A DNA stretch of 64,000 nt from Rhizobium sophorae (GCF_013087515.1 NZ_JABFCN010000009.1:307001-371000), one strand, 5' to 3'. Numbered from the stretch's first letter, positions 50,975 through 59,677 are shown. Notes: a model not told the origin generated them from the sequence alone. Numbers and translations are program-made.

Positions 50975-52420
50975 TTGGCAAAGGACGCGGCAAAACCGGT
51001 CATCCTCTGGTTTCGCAAGGATCTGCGCCTTGACGACAATCAGGCACTCACCGCCGCCCATCGCTCCGGGCGGCCGATTATCCCGCTTTATATTAGAGAA
51101 CCGGAGGCAGCAGGCACGGGTCCGCTGGGTGCTGCGCAGGCCTGGTGGCTGCATCACTCACTCGAAGCGCTGGACAGGTCGCTGCGCAAGCGGCAGGGAC
51201 GGCTTGTGCTTGCAAGCGGCGAGGCGCTCGAAGTGCTCTGCGCCTTTATCAAGGAAAGCGGTACCGAAGCCGTCTTCTGGAACCGGCGCTACGATCCATC
51301 AGGAACGTCGGTCGACATCTCTATCAAGCACCAATTGGAAAAGCAGGCGATCGAGGTGAGAAGCTTCGGCGGCCAGTTGCTGCACGAACCTTCCCGTCTG
51401 ATGACCGGCAATGGCACGCCCTATCGCGTCTACACGCCATTCTGGCGCGCAGTGGAGGGCGCCGGCGAACCGGAGCCACCACTGGACGCGCCGGCGAAAC
51501 TGCGGCTGACATCGCAACTTCCGGAAACGTTGGAGAGCTGGAAGCTGCTCCCGACGAAACCGGACTGGGCCGGCGATTTCACCGATCTGTGGACACCCGG
51601 CGAAGATGGCGCGCACGAAAAGCTACGTGCCTTCGTCGAAGATGCGCTCGACGGCTACAAGGAAAACCGAGACTATCCAGCAAGGCCGGCGACGTCGATG
51701 CTGTCGCCGCATCTGGCGCTGGGCGAGATATCCCCTGCCCGCATCTGGGATGCCACACGCGGCCTGTCGCAACGCGTGCCGGCGGCCGACATCGTGCATT
51801 TTCGCAAGGAGATCGCCTGGCGCGAATTCTCCTATCACCTGCTTTTCCATTTTCCGCGTCTTGCCTCGGCCAACTGGAACGATCGTTTCGACGGCTTCGA
51901 ATGGCGCAACGACAGCGGAGATTTCGAGGCCTGGCGCCGCGGCATGACCGGACATCCGATCGTCGATGCCGGCATGCGCCAGCTTTGGCGCCATGGCTGG
52001 ATGCACAATCGCGTGCGCATGATCGTTGCCTCCTTCCTCATCAAGGATCTGATGGTGGATTGGCGCCGGGGCGAAGCCTGGTTCCGGGATACACTTGTCG
52101 ATGCCGATCCCGCCAACAATGCCGCAAGCTGGCAATGGGTGGCGGGCTCGGGAGCCGATGCATCGCCATTTTTCCGCATCTTCAATCCGGCGCTGCAGGG
52201 CGAAAAATTCGATCCCGACGGCGACTATGTCAGGACCTATGTGCCGGAGCTTCGAGAGCTCGGGGCAAAATACATCCACCGGCCGTTCGAGGCGCCGAAG
52301 AGCATTCTCGACGAGGCTGGCATCACGCTTGGCCAAACCTATCCGAAACCGATCGTCGATCACGCAAGCGCTCGCAATCGCGCGCTCGCCGCTTACCACG
52401 CAACAAGGGATGCAGCATGA
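50975..52420 (+). CDS. phrB: deoxyribodipyrimidine photo-lyase
   Basis: A class I CPD photolyase of 481 residues that repairs UV-induced pyrimidine dimers with blue light. The N-terminal alpha/beta domain starts VILWFRKDLRLDDNQAL. The FAD-binding C-terminal domain holds WREFSYHLLFHFPRLASANW, GHPIVDAGMRQLWRHGWMHN with RVRMIVASFLIKDLMVDW, and NNAASWQWVAGSGADASP. The best start is TTG at 50975; no ATG fits the alignment. It leads an operon with ATGA overlap to the next gene and has an ECF-type promoter, a common arrangement for photo-oxidative stress genes. Confidence 0.96.
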   Translation: MAKDAAKPVILWFRKDLRLDDNQALTAAHRSGRPIIPLYIREPEAAGTGPLGAAQAWWLHHSLEALDRSLRKRQGRLVLASGEALEVLCAFIKESGTEAVFWNRRYDPSGTSVDISIKHQLEKQAIEVRSFGGQLLHEPSRLMTGNGTPYRVYTPFWRAVEGAGEPEPPLDAPAKLRLTSQLPETLESWKLLPTKPDWAGDFTDLWTPGEDGAHEKLRAFVEDALDGYKENRDYPARPATSMLSPHLALGEISPARIWDATRGLSQRVPAADIVHFRKEIAWREFSYHLLFHFPRLASANWNDRFDGFEWRNDSGDFEAWRRGMTGHPIVDAGMRQLWRHGWMHNRVRMIVASFLIKDLMVDWRRGEAWFRDTLVDADPANNAASWQWVAGSGADASPFFRIFNPALQGEKFDPDGDYVRTYVPELRELGAKYIHRPFEAPKSILDEAGITLGQTYPKPIVDHASARNRALAAYHATRDAA

Positions 52421-53751
52421 ACGCGCACTTCCGTCCCGCTCCACGCCGGCTGAGGATCGCCGTCATCGGCTCCGGCATCTCGGGCGCCTCCGCAGCCTGG
52501 GCGCTGTGTCAGGTGCATGACGTTACGCTGTATGAAAGCCAGGCGCGGGCCGGAGGCCATACGGCGACGGTCGACGTAGATTACGACGGGGTACAAATTG
52601 CGGTCGATACCGGCTTCATCGTCTATAACGAGCAGAATTATCCCAATCTGACGGCGCTGTTTGCCGAGCTCGGCATCGCGACGCATGCAAGCGATATGAG
52701 CTTTTCGCTCTCGCTCGACCGCGGCAGACTGGAATGGAGCGGCGGCGGACTGTCCTCGATCTTCGCGCAGAAGCGCAACCTGCTGCGGCCCTCGTTCTTG
52801 TGGATGATCCGCGAGATTCTCCGCTTCAACCGCACCTGCCTCGAAGATCGCAGCGCCGGTCATCTCGCCTCGCGCTCGATCGGCGATTATCTCGACTGGC
52901 GCGGCTTCTCGCCCGGTTTCACCAACAACTATCTCGTGCCGATGGCGGCGGCGATCTGGTCGACACCATCAGCCCGCATGCTGCAGTTTCCCGCTGAGCA
53001 GTTCGTCAATTTCTTCGACAATCACCGGCTGATCTATCGCCGGCAGCACCCGTGGCGCACGGTGACCGGCGGCAGCCGCACCTATCTCGACCAGCTGCTT
53101 AGGCCGCTCGGCGAACGCCTGAAACTCTCCTGCGGCGTGCGCAGCGTCATCCGCTCCGAGCGCGGCGTCACGATCATCGACGAGGCGGGGATCGAACACC
53201 CGTTCGACAAGCTGATCTTCGCCTGCCACAGCGATCAGACAGCCCGCCTGCTCGCCGATGCCACCGATCGGGAAAGCAGGCTGCTTGCCGCTATCCCCTA
53301 CCAGCCGAACCGCGTCGTCCTGCATCGCGACCAATCGCTGATGCCGAAGCGGCGCAAGGTTTGGGCCTCATGGAATTATCTGCGCTCCAGCCGTGAAGAC
53401 GGAAACGCGGACGTGGCCGTGACTTACTGGATGAACCGGCTGCAGGGCATCGACGAGAAACTCCCGCTGTTCGTGACCCTCAATCCCGACCGCGAGCCGG
53501 ACCCCCATAAGGTGTTTGCCGAATTCACCTATGAACATCCGCAATTTTCGGCGGAAGCCATAAGCGCTCAACAGGCGCTCACGACCATTCAAGGACAGAA
53601 TAGTTGCCATTTTGCGGGTGCCTGGACGGGGTACGGATTCCATGAGGATGGTCTCGTTTCCGGTCTGGCGGCGGCGGAGGCCTTGGGCGGGATCATACCC
53701 TGGCGGACTATCCGAACCTCCCGGCACCCCCAACCGGATGCGGCGACATGA
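52417..53751 (+). CDS. FAD-dependent amine-oxidase-like oxidoreductase
   Basis: A 444-residue flavoprotein. The Rossmann motif is IAVIGSGISGASAAWAL with VTLYESQARAGGHTATVDVD, the NAD(P)-binding_8/amine-oxidase opening. The C-terminal FAD block is ICFA-type, reading NSCHFAGAWTGYGFHEDGLV and SGLAAAEALGG. Proteins of this kind next to DUF1365 and cyclopropane synthase genes form a conserved trio implicated in modification of membrane fatty acids; the exact reaction is not known to me. The start overlaps the photolyase stop (ATGA), and its own stop overlaps the next start. Confidence 0.88.
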   Translation: MNAHFRPAPRRLRIAVIGSGISGASAAWALCQVHDVTLYESQARAGGHTATVDVDYDGVQIAVDTGFIVYNEQNYPNLTALFAELGIATHASDMSFSLSLDRGRLEWSGGGLSSIFAQKRNLLRPSFLWMIREILRFNRTCLEDRSAGHLASRSIGDYLDWRGFSPGFTNNYLVPMAAAIWSTPSARMLQFPAEQFVNFFDNHRLIYRRQHPWRTVTGGSRTYLDQLLRPLGERLKLSCGVRSVIRSERGVTIIDEAGIEHPFDKLIFACHSDQTARLLADATDRESRLLAAIPYQPNRVVLHRDQSLMPKRRKVWASWNYLRSSREDGNADVAVTYWMNRLQGIDEKLPLFVTLNPDREPDPHKVFAEFTYEHPQFSAEAISAQQALTTIQGQNSCHFAGAWTGYGFHEDGLVSGLAAAEALGGIIPWRTIRTSRHPQPDAAT

Positions 53752-54599
53752 CAGGGCGCGGCGAAAAACGTGGCATGAACGCAGCAGCCAACGGCGCCCC
53801 ACCGGATGCCGCCGCAGCGCTCTATGTCGGCGAGATCATGCACCAACGCATGAAACCGTTCGGACATCGCTTCCGCTACCGTGTCTTCTCGCTGCTTGTC
53901 GATCTCGACAGGCTGGACGAGGCTGGCCGGTTATCGATGCTGTTTTCCGTCAACAGACGCAATCTCGTCTCGTTTCACGAGAAGGACCATGCAAGACCCG
54001 GGGACACGTCGCTGCGCGCCTACGCCGACCGGCTGCTCGCCGAGGCGGGGCTCGACCGCGCAGACAGGATTCTGCTCGTCTGCTATCCCCGAATTCTCGG
54101 CTATGTCTTCAACCCGCTTTCCGTCTATCACGCCTATGATGCCGGTGGCGCAGTCGTCGCGATGATCTACGAAGTGCGCAATACTTTCGGCGAGCGGCAC
54201 AGCTATGTCTGTCCGGTCGACCATGGGGAGATGTCGGAAAGCGGGCTTCGCCAGAGCTGCGACAAGCTCTTCCATGTCTCGCCCTTCATCGGTATGGCGG
54301 CGCGTTATCATTTCCGCATGCTGCCGCCCGGTGACGAAATCCGCTGGCGCATCCTGGAAAACGACAGCGAAGGCCCGCTTCTCTCGGCGACATTTTCCGG
54401 ACGGCAGGTGCCGTTGACGAGCGCCTCGCTGCTGGGGTTGACGGCGCGCATCCCCTTCCTCACCTTGAAGATCATCGCCGGCATCCATTGGGAAGCGCTG
54501 AAATTGTGGCTGAAGGGCGCGCGCTACGTGAGGCGTCCGGCGCCTCCGCCTGAAGTCAGCATCCGACCGGCCCGCCCGCTTGCGGACGCGGCGGAATGA
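53748..54599 (+). CDS. DUF1365 family protein
   Basis: A 283-residue protein of unknown biochemical function. Family blocks are ALYVGEIMHQRMKPFGHRFR near the N-terminus, PRILGYVFNPLSVYHAYD in the middle, VRNTFGERHSYVCPVD and LFHVSPFIGMAARYHFRM, with many conserved aromatic and His residues. One hydrophobic stretch near the end (LLGLTARIPFLTLKIIAGI) may touch the membrane. DUF1365 genes nearly always accompany a cyclopropane-fatty-acid-type methyltransferase and an FAD oxidoreductase, as here. The ATG overlaps the preceding stop. Confidence 0.88.
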   Translation: MTGRGEKRGMNAAANGAPPDAAAALYVGEIMHQRMKPFGHRFRYRVFSLLVDLDRLDEAGRLSMLFSVNRRNLVSFHEKDHARPGDTSLRAYADRLLAEAGLDRADRILLVCYPRILGYVFNPLSVYHAYDAGGAVVAMIYEVRNTFGERHSYVCPVDHGEMSESGLRQSCDKLFHVSPFIGMAARYHFRMLPPGDEIRWRILENDSEGPLLSATFSGRQVPLTSASLLGLTARIPFLTLKIIAGIHWEALKLWLKGARYVRRPAPPPEVSIRPARPLADAAE

Positions 54600-54635
54600 C
54601 ATTACCGCGCCGCGCGTCTTTTCAGACGCGCAAAG

Positions 54636-54708
54636 GACGCTGTAACGCTTTGAACTGCTGCTTAATTTTATCCGCAAATCAGTTCCGATTTGCGGAATTA
54701 TGCAGTAG
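54636..54708. repeat. rhizobial intergenic hairpin repeat, copy 2
   Basis: A second copy of the element at 25495-25566, starting GACGCTGTAACGCTTTGAAC and ending in ATTATGCAGTAG. The inner stem is perfect: TCCGCAAATC pairs with GATTTGCGGA. Relative to copy 1 both arms changed together. It lies inside the otherwise continuous photolyase-to-cfa gene series. Confidence 0.75.
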
Positions 54709-54798
54709 CCTTCAATGCAATGGCCGGGGGCCGGTCGAGCGTATCGTCACGGATGTATCGCCGTCCCTAACCGGCAAAAAAATGCTGGAGGAGGAGAG

Positions 54799-56058
54799 AT
54801 GAGCAAGGCCCAGGACTGGAATCTGCTGGCCCGTGACGCGGTGACGCTGACGGGGGAGAACATATCTCGTCTGGTAAAGGGGCTGCCCTTCAAGGCGAAA
54901 CTGGCGCTGCGCGGACTTCTGCGTATGCAGCACGGGTCGCTTGCCGTCACCCTTCCCGACGGCCGCAGACTGCTGATCGAGGGCAAGCAGCCCGGGCCGA
55001 AGGCGGCGCTCAGCCTCAACAATTGGAACCTTGCCTATCGGGCGCTGACGAGCGGCACGATCGGGGTAGCCGAAACCTATATGGACGGCGATTGGGACAG
55101 CCCCGACATCACCGCCTTCCTTGAACTCTTCCTCGTCAACGGCGAGGCCGCGCACAGCTATGCGCACGGTAAGGGCGGCGTCGGCCGCCTCTTCGAGCGC
55201 GTCCGCCATTGGATGAACGCCAATACCAAAACGGGCTCGAAGCGCAACATCTCCGCCCATTACGATCTTGGCAACGATTTCTACAGGGAATGGCTCGATC
55301 CGAGCATGACCTATTCTTCTGCACTCTATTCGACCGGCGCCAACGATCTGCAATCGGCCCAGAATGCCAAATACCGGGCGCTTGCCGAGGCAACCGGCAT
55401 CGGGCCTGGCGATCACGTGCTGGAGATCGGCTGCGGCTGGGGCGGTTTTGCCGAATTTGCCGCAAGTGAGCTGAACTGCAAGGTGACGGGGCTGACGATC
55501 AGCCGTGAGCAGCTTGCATTTGCCGAGGAGCGCATCCGCAAGGCCGGCCTCGACGACCGCGTGGAATTCCGCTTCCAGGATTACCGCGATGAAGCAGGGC
55601 TCTACGACCGGATCGTCTCGATCGAGATGTTCGAAGCGGTCGGCGAGAAATACTGGCCGTCCTATTTCTCGAAGCTCAGGCAATGTCTGAAGCCGGGCGG
55701 CAAGGCCGGCCTGCAGATCATCACGATCAAGGACGAGTCCTTCGACCAGTATCGCAGCAACCCTGACTTCATCCAGAAATATGTCTTTCCCGGCGGCATG
55801 CTGCCGACGCGCAACCATCTGGCCGAACTTGCCGGCAAGGTCGATCTGTCGCTGGTCAAGGATTTCGGCTTCGGGCTCGACTACGCCCGTACGCTCGCCG
55901 AATGGCGCGAGCGTTTCTGGTCGGTCTGGGAACGCATCCGCCCGATGGGCTTCGACGAGCGTTTCAAGCGGCTCTGGGAATTCTATCTGTTCTATTGCGA
56001 GGCCGGCTTCCGCGCCCGCAATATCGATGTGCGCCAGGTCGTGTTCTCGCGCCGTTGA
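54799..56058 (+). CDS. cfa: cyclopropane-fatty-acyl-phospholipid synthase family protein
   Basis: A SAM-dependent methyltransferase of 419 residues that modifies unsaturated acyl chains of membrane phospholipids. The N-terminal lipid-binding region (about 1-120) includes NWNLAYRALTSGTIGVAETY. The catalytic domain has NISAHYDLGNDFYREWLDPS, the SAM motif HVLEIGCGWGGFAEFA (about 212-227) and the signature YDRIVSIEMFEAVGEKYWPS with GGKAGLQIITI. GGAGGAGGAGAG stands directly before the ATG at 54799. A 199-bp gap with the hairpin repeat separates it from the DUF1365 gene, so it may or may not share the upstream promoter. Its stop abuts the stop of the convergent SDR gene. Confidence 0.95.
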   Translation: MSKAQDWNLLARDAVTLTGENISRLVKGLPFKAKLALRGLLRMQHGSLAVTLPDGRRLLIEGKQPGPKAALSLNNWNLAYRALTSGTIGVAETYMDGDWDSPDITAFLELFLVNGEAAHSYAHGKGGVGRLFERVRHWMNANTKTGSKRNISAHYDLGNDFYREWLDPSMTYSSALYSTGANDLQSAQNAKYRALAEATGIGPGDHVLEIGCGWGGFAEFAASELNCKVTGLTISREQLAFAEERIRKAGLDDRVEFRFQDYRDEAGLYDRIVSIEMFEAVGEKYWPSYFSKLRQCLKPGGKAGLQIITIKDESFDQYRSNPDFIQKYVFPGGMLPTRNHLAELAGKVDLSLVKDFGFGLDYARTLAEWRERFWSVWERIRPMGFDERFKRLWEFYLFYCEAGFRARNIDVRQVVFSRR

Positions 56059-56892
56059 TCATTCCGCCGCATGCGGTGTCACCGGGTGGCGACCAGCCGA
56101 TGGCGGCCGCTCCCGCCAGCCGGTCACGCGGTTCACCAGCGTGAAATAAACGCTATAGGGGAGCAGGCGCGCGAGCTTCAGCATGGTGGTGAAGCGCTTC
56201 GGAAACGTGATCTCGAAGGCCTGCGATTTCAATCCGGCGGCAATCTCCCGGGCGGCCTCCTCGACCGACACCAGCGACGGCATCGGAAAGGCATTCTTCC
56301 TCGTTGCCGGCGTATCGACGAAGCCCGGGCAGACGAGCTGGATGCGGATGCCCATCTTGTCGAGATCGAATTTCAGGCTTTCGGCCATATTGATCAGTGC
56401 CGCCTTGGTAGCGCCATAGGCAGCCCCCGTCGGCAGGCCGCCATAGCCGGTGACGGAGGAAACGATGGCGATCTGTCCCTGCCCCTTCGCCTTCATATGG
56501 CGGATCGCCGGCAGCAAACAGTTGACGACGCCGGAAAGATTGACGGCAAAGCTCTTCTCGAAATCGGTGCGGTTCAGATCCTCGGCATGGACGGGCAGGT
56601 AGACGCCGGCATTGAGGATCGCCATGGCGAGCGTGCCGTGCTCATATTCGATGGAGGCCATGACATGCTCCATGTCCTCGGCATTGGTGACGTCGCCGTC
56701 GAGCACAATGATACTGCCCGAGAGGCCATTGGCTTCGGCTTGCAGCTCGACCAGCTTTTCGTGGCTTCTGGCCGTGACGGCGACCTTGTATCCTTCGCCG
56801 ACGAGCCTCAGTGCAAGCGCCCGGCCGATGCCTGAACTCGCACCTGAAATCCAGACGATTCCATGTTCGGGATGGGCAATGAAATCACGCAT
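56059..56892 (-). CDS. short-chain dehydrogenase/reductase
   Basis: A 277-residue classical SDR. The cofactor motif is VWISGASSGIGRALALRLVG, followed by AILNAGVY, the catalytic Ser in VSSVTGYGG and Y-x-x-x-K in AAYGATKAALINMAESL. The CPGFVDTPATRK segment after the active site fits the family. A C-terminal extension (FPKRFTTMLKLARLLPYSVY, FTLVNRVTGW) may be membrane-attached, as in SDRs acting on lipid substrates. Its position tail to tail with cfa and beside the other photo-oxidative genes suggests a role in lipid oxidation products; this is inference. No ECF-type box was found directly upstream. Confidence 0.9.
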   Translation of the reverse strand: MRDFIAHPEHGIVWISGASSGIGRALALRLVGEGYKVAVTARSHEKLVELQAEANGLSGSIIVLDGDVTNAEDMEHVMASIEYEHGTLAMAILNAGVYLPVHAEDLNRTDFEKSFAVNLSGVVNCLLPAIRHMKAKGQGQIAIVSSVTGYGGLPTGAAYGATKAALINMAESLKFDLDKMGIRIQLVCPGFVDTPATRKNAFPMPSLVSVEEAAREIAAGLKSQAFEITFPKRFTTMLKLARLLPYSVYFTLVNRVTGWRERPPSAGRHPVTPHAAE

Positions 56893-56991
56893 GACATGTT
56901 CCTCCGGGCTGCCTGATCAAATGCGAAAACAGGTCCGGAAGTTCCTCAACCCCTCCGGATTTACGGCTCTATCACACTATTGTGGCTGCTT

Positions 56992-57651
56992 TCAGCCGAT
57001 CAGGTCGCCGATCATCTGGCGGAAGGATCCGGTGAGCTTGACCGGTCCGTCCGAGACGGCAAAGGCGATGCAAGGCCTGTCCTTTTCGGCGACCGGCCGG
57101 TGGTCGACCGTCTCGTCGGCAATGGAGATGTCGCCGGGGCCGAAACGGCCGCGTTCATCATTGAAGGCGCCGTCGAGAATGAGGATCAGTTCCATGCCTT
57201 TATGGGTGTGCGCCGGCAAGGCGCGGCCCGGCCGGATCCACATCAGACTGACCTCGCAGCCATCCATGTCGAGCGAATATTCCTTGAAACCGGGCAACCG
57301 CCGGCGCCAGGGCACATCCTCGGCTTCGAAGCCCAAGAGGGCGCGCAACGCTTGCGGAAACAGCGCGTTTTCCGGGCGCGCGACCGTCCGCGGCGCGGTG
57401 ACGGGAGACGCAGAGGAAAAGATCGCCGCAAGCCGCCCGTCGCGATCGGCAATGGCGGCTTCGGGCGCGTTTTCCAGAGCTTCGCCTGCCAGCAGCTCGA
57501 GGCTATTCACCAGGCTGCGATTATCCGGTTTCATTTCAAGATGAGACTGCACCAGCACACGCGCCGGCTCGGGCAAGGAGCCGGCAACATAATGCGCCAT
57601 CAATGCATCGATCGTGTCGATCTGCTCGTGAACCATGTCGGTTTCGGTCAC
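56992..57651 (-). CDS. chrR: ChrR-family anti-sigma factor with degenerate zinc site
   Basis: A 219-residue ChrR-type protein. The N-terminal anti-sigma domain (ZAD, about 1-80) shows AHYVAGSLPEPARVLVQSHL; the ZAD zinc set should be His6-His-Cys-x-x-Cys, but the C-P-x-C pair is replaced by Lys41 and Asn44 (HLEMKPDNR), while His20 and His37 remain. The C-terminal cupin (ChrR-lid domain) has its expected ligands His148, His150, Glu154 and His184 (AHTHKGMELILILDGAFNDE, GPGDISIADETVDH). The start is GTG at 57651 (or ATG at 57636). No sigma-factor gene precedes it. A TGATCC-N18-TACGGA promoter lies upstream. Confidence 0.85.
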   Translation of the reverse strand: MTETDMVHEQIDTIDALMAHYVAGSLPEPARVLVQSHLEMKPDNRSLVNSLELLAGEALENAPEAAIADRDGRLAAIFSSASPVTAPRTVARPENALFPQALRALLGFEAEDVPWRRRLPGFKEYSLDMDGCEVSLMWIRPGRALPAHTHKGMELILILDGAFNDERGRFGPGDISIADETVDHRPVAEKDRPCIAFAVSDGPVKLTGSFRQMIGDLIG

Positions 57652-57687
57652 GCCCTGTTGCCGCGCTCCGTTTTCGCTTTGTCGTCA

Positions 57688-57717
57688 TCCGTACGGGGAA
57701 AGTCAATCTTCGGATCA
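57688..57717 (-). promoter_or_regulatory. RpoE/ChrR-type (ECF11-like) promoter of the chrR-like gene
   Basis: On the minus strand TGATCC (complement of 57712-57717), 18-bp spacer and TACGGA (complement of 57688-57693), 37 bp upstream of the GTG start. Same -35 hexamer and spacing as the photolyase promoter at 50913. Confidence 0.6.
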
Positions 57718-57877
57718 CCCCTCTCACGGCGGGATTGCGGGCCATGCGTCATTTCGGAGGAGGAAAGCCAAATTTTATCGCGGCCGACAGAGGTGTGGAA
57801 TAGCTTTTCTTGCCAACTCAGCCTTGTGAAGGGAAAAGACCGTTCCTAAAGTAAGAGTTCGAATAGAGGCAGATTCC

Positions 57878-58915
57878 ATGACCTTCCACCCCTCCGTCCT
57901 TGAAGCCATCGGCAACACGCCCCTGATCAAACTCAAGGGTGCCTCAGAGGCGACCGGCTGCACCATTCTCGGCAAGGCGGAGTTCCTGAACCCCGGCCAG
58001 TCGGTCAAGGATCGCGCCGCGCTCTACATCATCCGCGACGCAGAGCGGAAGGGATTGCTTCGTCCGGGCGGCGTCATCGTCGAGGGAACGGCCGGCAATA
58101 CCGGCATCGGGCTGACGCTGGTCGCCAAGGCGCTCGGTTATCGCACCGTCATCGTCATCCCGGAAACGCAGAGCCAGGAAAAGAAGGACGCCCTGAAGCT
58201 GCTCGGCGCCGAACTCGTCGAAGTTCCCGCCGTTCCCTACAAGAACCCGAACAACTACGTGAAGGTATCAGGGCGGCTGGCAGAGCAGCTGGCGAAGACC
58301 GAGCCGAACGGGGCGATCTGGGCAAACCAGTTCGACAACGTCGCCAACCGCCAGGCGCATGTCGAAACGACGGCAAAAGAAATCTGGAAAGACACCGACG
58401 GCAAGGTCGACGGCTTTATCTGCTCCGTCGGCTCCGGCGGCACGCTGGCAGGTGTCGCCGCCGGCCTCAAGGCTTTCAAGCCAGACGTCAAGATCGGCAT
58501 CGCCGATCCCGATGGCGCCGCACTCTATGAATTCTACCAGAACGGCGCGCTGAAATCCGAGGGATCCTCGATCACCGAGGGCATCGGCCAGGGCCGCATC
58601 ACCGCCAATCTCGAGGGCTTCACGCCTGACTATGCCTATCGGATCCCCGATGCCGAAGCGCTTCCCTATCTCTTCGACCTCGTCGAGAACGAGGGCCTCT
58701 GCCTCGGCGGCTCGACAGCGATCAACATTGCCGGCGCGGTCAACCTCGCCCGGGATCTCGGACCTGGTCACACGGTGGTGACGATCCTCTGCGATTACGG
58801 CAACCGCTATCAGTCAAAACTTTTCAACCCGGATTTCCTGACGTCGAAGGGACTGCCCGTTCCGGGCTGGATGGCCAAGTCGCCCGATATCCACGTTCCC
58901 TACGAGCCGGTGTGA
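57878..58915 (+). CDS. cysK: cysteine synthase
   Basis: A PLP-dependent O-acetylserine sulfhydrylase of 345 residues. The N-terminal block is LEAIGNTPLIKLKGASEATG and the PLP lysine lies in NPGQSVKDRAALYII (about residue 47). GTAGNTGIGLTLVAKALGYR forms the phosphate loop, and GSGGTLAGVAAGLKA the glycine-rich region. It is the longer, CysK2-like or bacterial class I form (about 345 versus 310 residues), with an extended C-terminus. The ribosome site GAGGCAG precedes the ATG. It leads an operon with alanyl-tRNA editing, sulfurtransferase and acetyltransferase genes, 6 bp apart from the next. Synthesises L-cysteine from O-acetylserine and sulfide; a cystathionine-beta-synthase-like role is a less likely alternative. 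Confidence 0.92.
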   Translation: MTFHPSVLEAIGNTPLIKLKGASEATGCTILGKAEFLNPGQSVKDRAALYIIRDAERKGLLRPGGVIVEGTAGNTGIGLTLVAKALGYRTVIVIPETQSQEKKDALKLLGAELVEVPAVPYKNPNNYVKVSGRLAEQLAKTEPNGAIWANQFDNVANRQAHVETTAKEIWKDTDGKVDGFICSVGSGGTLAGVAAGLKAFKPDVKIGIADPDGAALYEFYQNGALKSEGSSITEGIGQGRITANLEGFTPDYAYRIPDAEALPYLFDLVENEGLCLGGSTAINIAGAVNLARDLGPGHTVVTILCDYGNRYQSKLFNPDFLTSKGLPVPGWMAKSPDIHVPYEPV

Positions 58916-58921
58916 GACGCC

Positions 58922-59659
58922 ATGCCTGTCAATGCCCTTTATCGTGACGACTTCTATCTCTCGACGTGCGAGGCGGTCGTCACCGCCGTTCACGAAGACG
59001 GGGGCATCGAACTTGACCAGACCTGCTTCTACGCGACATCAGGCGGCCAGCCCGGCGACACCGGAGAGTTCGAGCGCGCTGACGGCAGCAAGATCGCGCT
59101 CGGCCAGACGAAACATGGTCCGAGCAAGGATGTCATCATCCACGTGCCGCTCGAAGGTGCGCCGCGGCCCGTGGTCGGCGAGACGCTGGTGCTGCATGTC
59201 GACTGGCCGCGCCGCTACAGGTTGATGCGCATGCACACGGCCTGCCACCTGCTTTCCGTCGTCTGCTCCTATCCGATCACCGGGGCTGCCGTCGGCGAGG
59301 AAGAAAGCCGCGTCGACTTCGACATGATCGAGACGATCGACAAGGACGAGGTGACGGCCAAGCTGATGGAACTGGTCGAGCAGAACCATCCTGTCACTCT
59401 GCAATGGATCACCGACGAGGAGCTTACGGCCAATCCCGATATCGTCAAATCGAAGAACGTCCGCCCGCCGATGGGGCTCGGGCGCGTCAGCCTCGTCTGC
59501 ATCGGCGAGAACTCCTCGATTGACAGCCAACCCTGCGGCGGCACACATGTCTCCGAGACTCAGGAAGTCGGCCGGATCCATATCGCCAAAATCGAGAAGA
59601 AGGGCAAAGAGAACCGGCGCTTCCGCATCCGCTTCGGCACGCCCGGCGACGAAGCCTGA
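58922..59659 (+). CDS. alanyl-tRNA editing protein (AlaX)
   Basis: A free-standing editing enzyme that removes serine or glycine from mischarged tRNA-Ala. The 245-residue protein carries the zinc ligands H-x-x-x-H in MRMHTACHLLSVVC and the C-x-x-x-H motif in QPCGGTHVSETQEVG, arranged as in the AlaRS editing domain. FYATSGGQPGDTG near the N-terminus matches the domain's conserved loop. The larger size than the minimal AlaX suggests the AlaX-M/L type. It lies between cysK and sseA; the cysteine context may reflect a need to clear mischarged tRNA when serine-family pools rise, which is inference. Confidence 0.9.
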   Translation: MPVNALYRDDFYLSTCEAVVTAVHEDGGIELDQTCFYATSGGQPGDTGEFERADGSKIALGQTKHGPSKDVIIHVPLEGAPRPVVGETLVLHVDWPRRYRLMRMHTACHLLSVVCSYPITGAAVGEEESRVDFDMIETIDKDEVTAKLMELVEQNHPVTLQWITDEELTANPDIVKSKNVRPPMGLGRVSLVCIGENSSIDSQPCGGTHVSETQEVGRIHIAKIEKKGKENRRFRIRFGTPGDEA

Positions 59660-59677
59660 CCATCAAGGGAGACCATC

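Noticed and set aside
56868..56904. GGAAC-N18-TT on the minus strand at the start of the SDR gene
   Set aside because: The motif overlaps the start codon itself and could not drive this gene; probable chance match.
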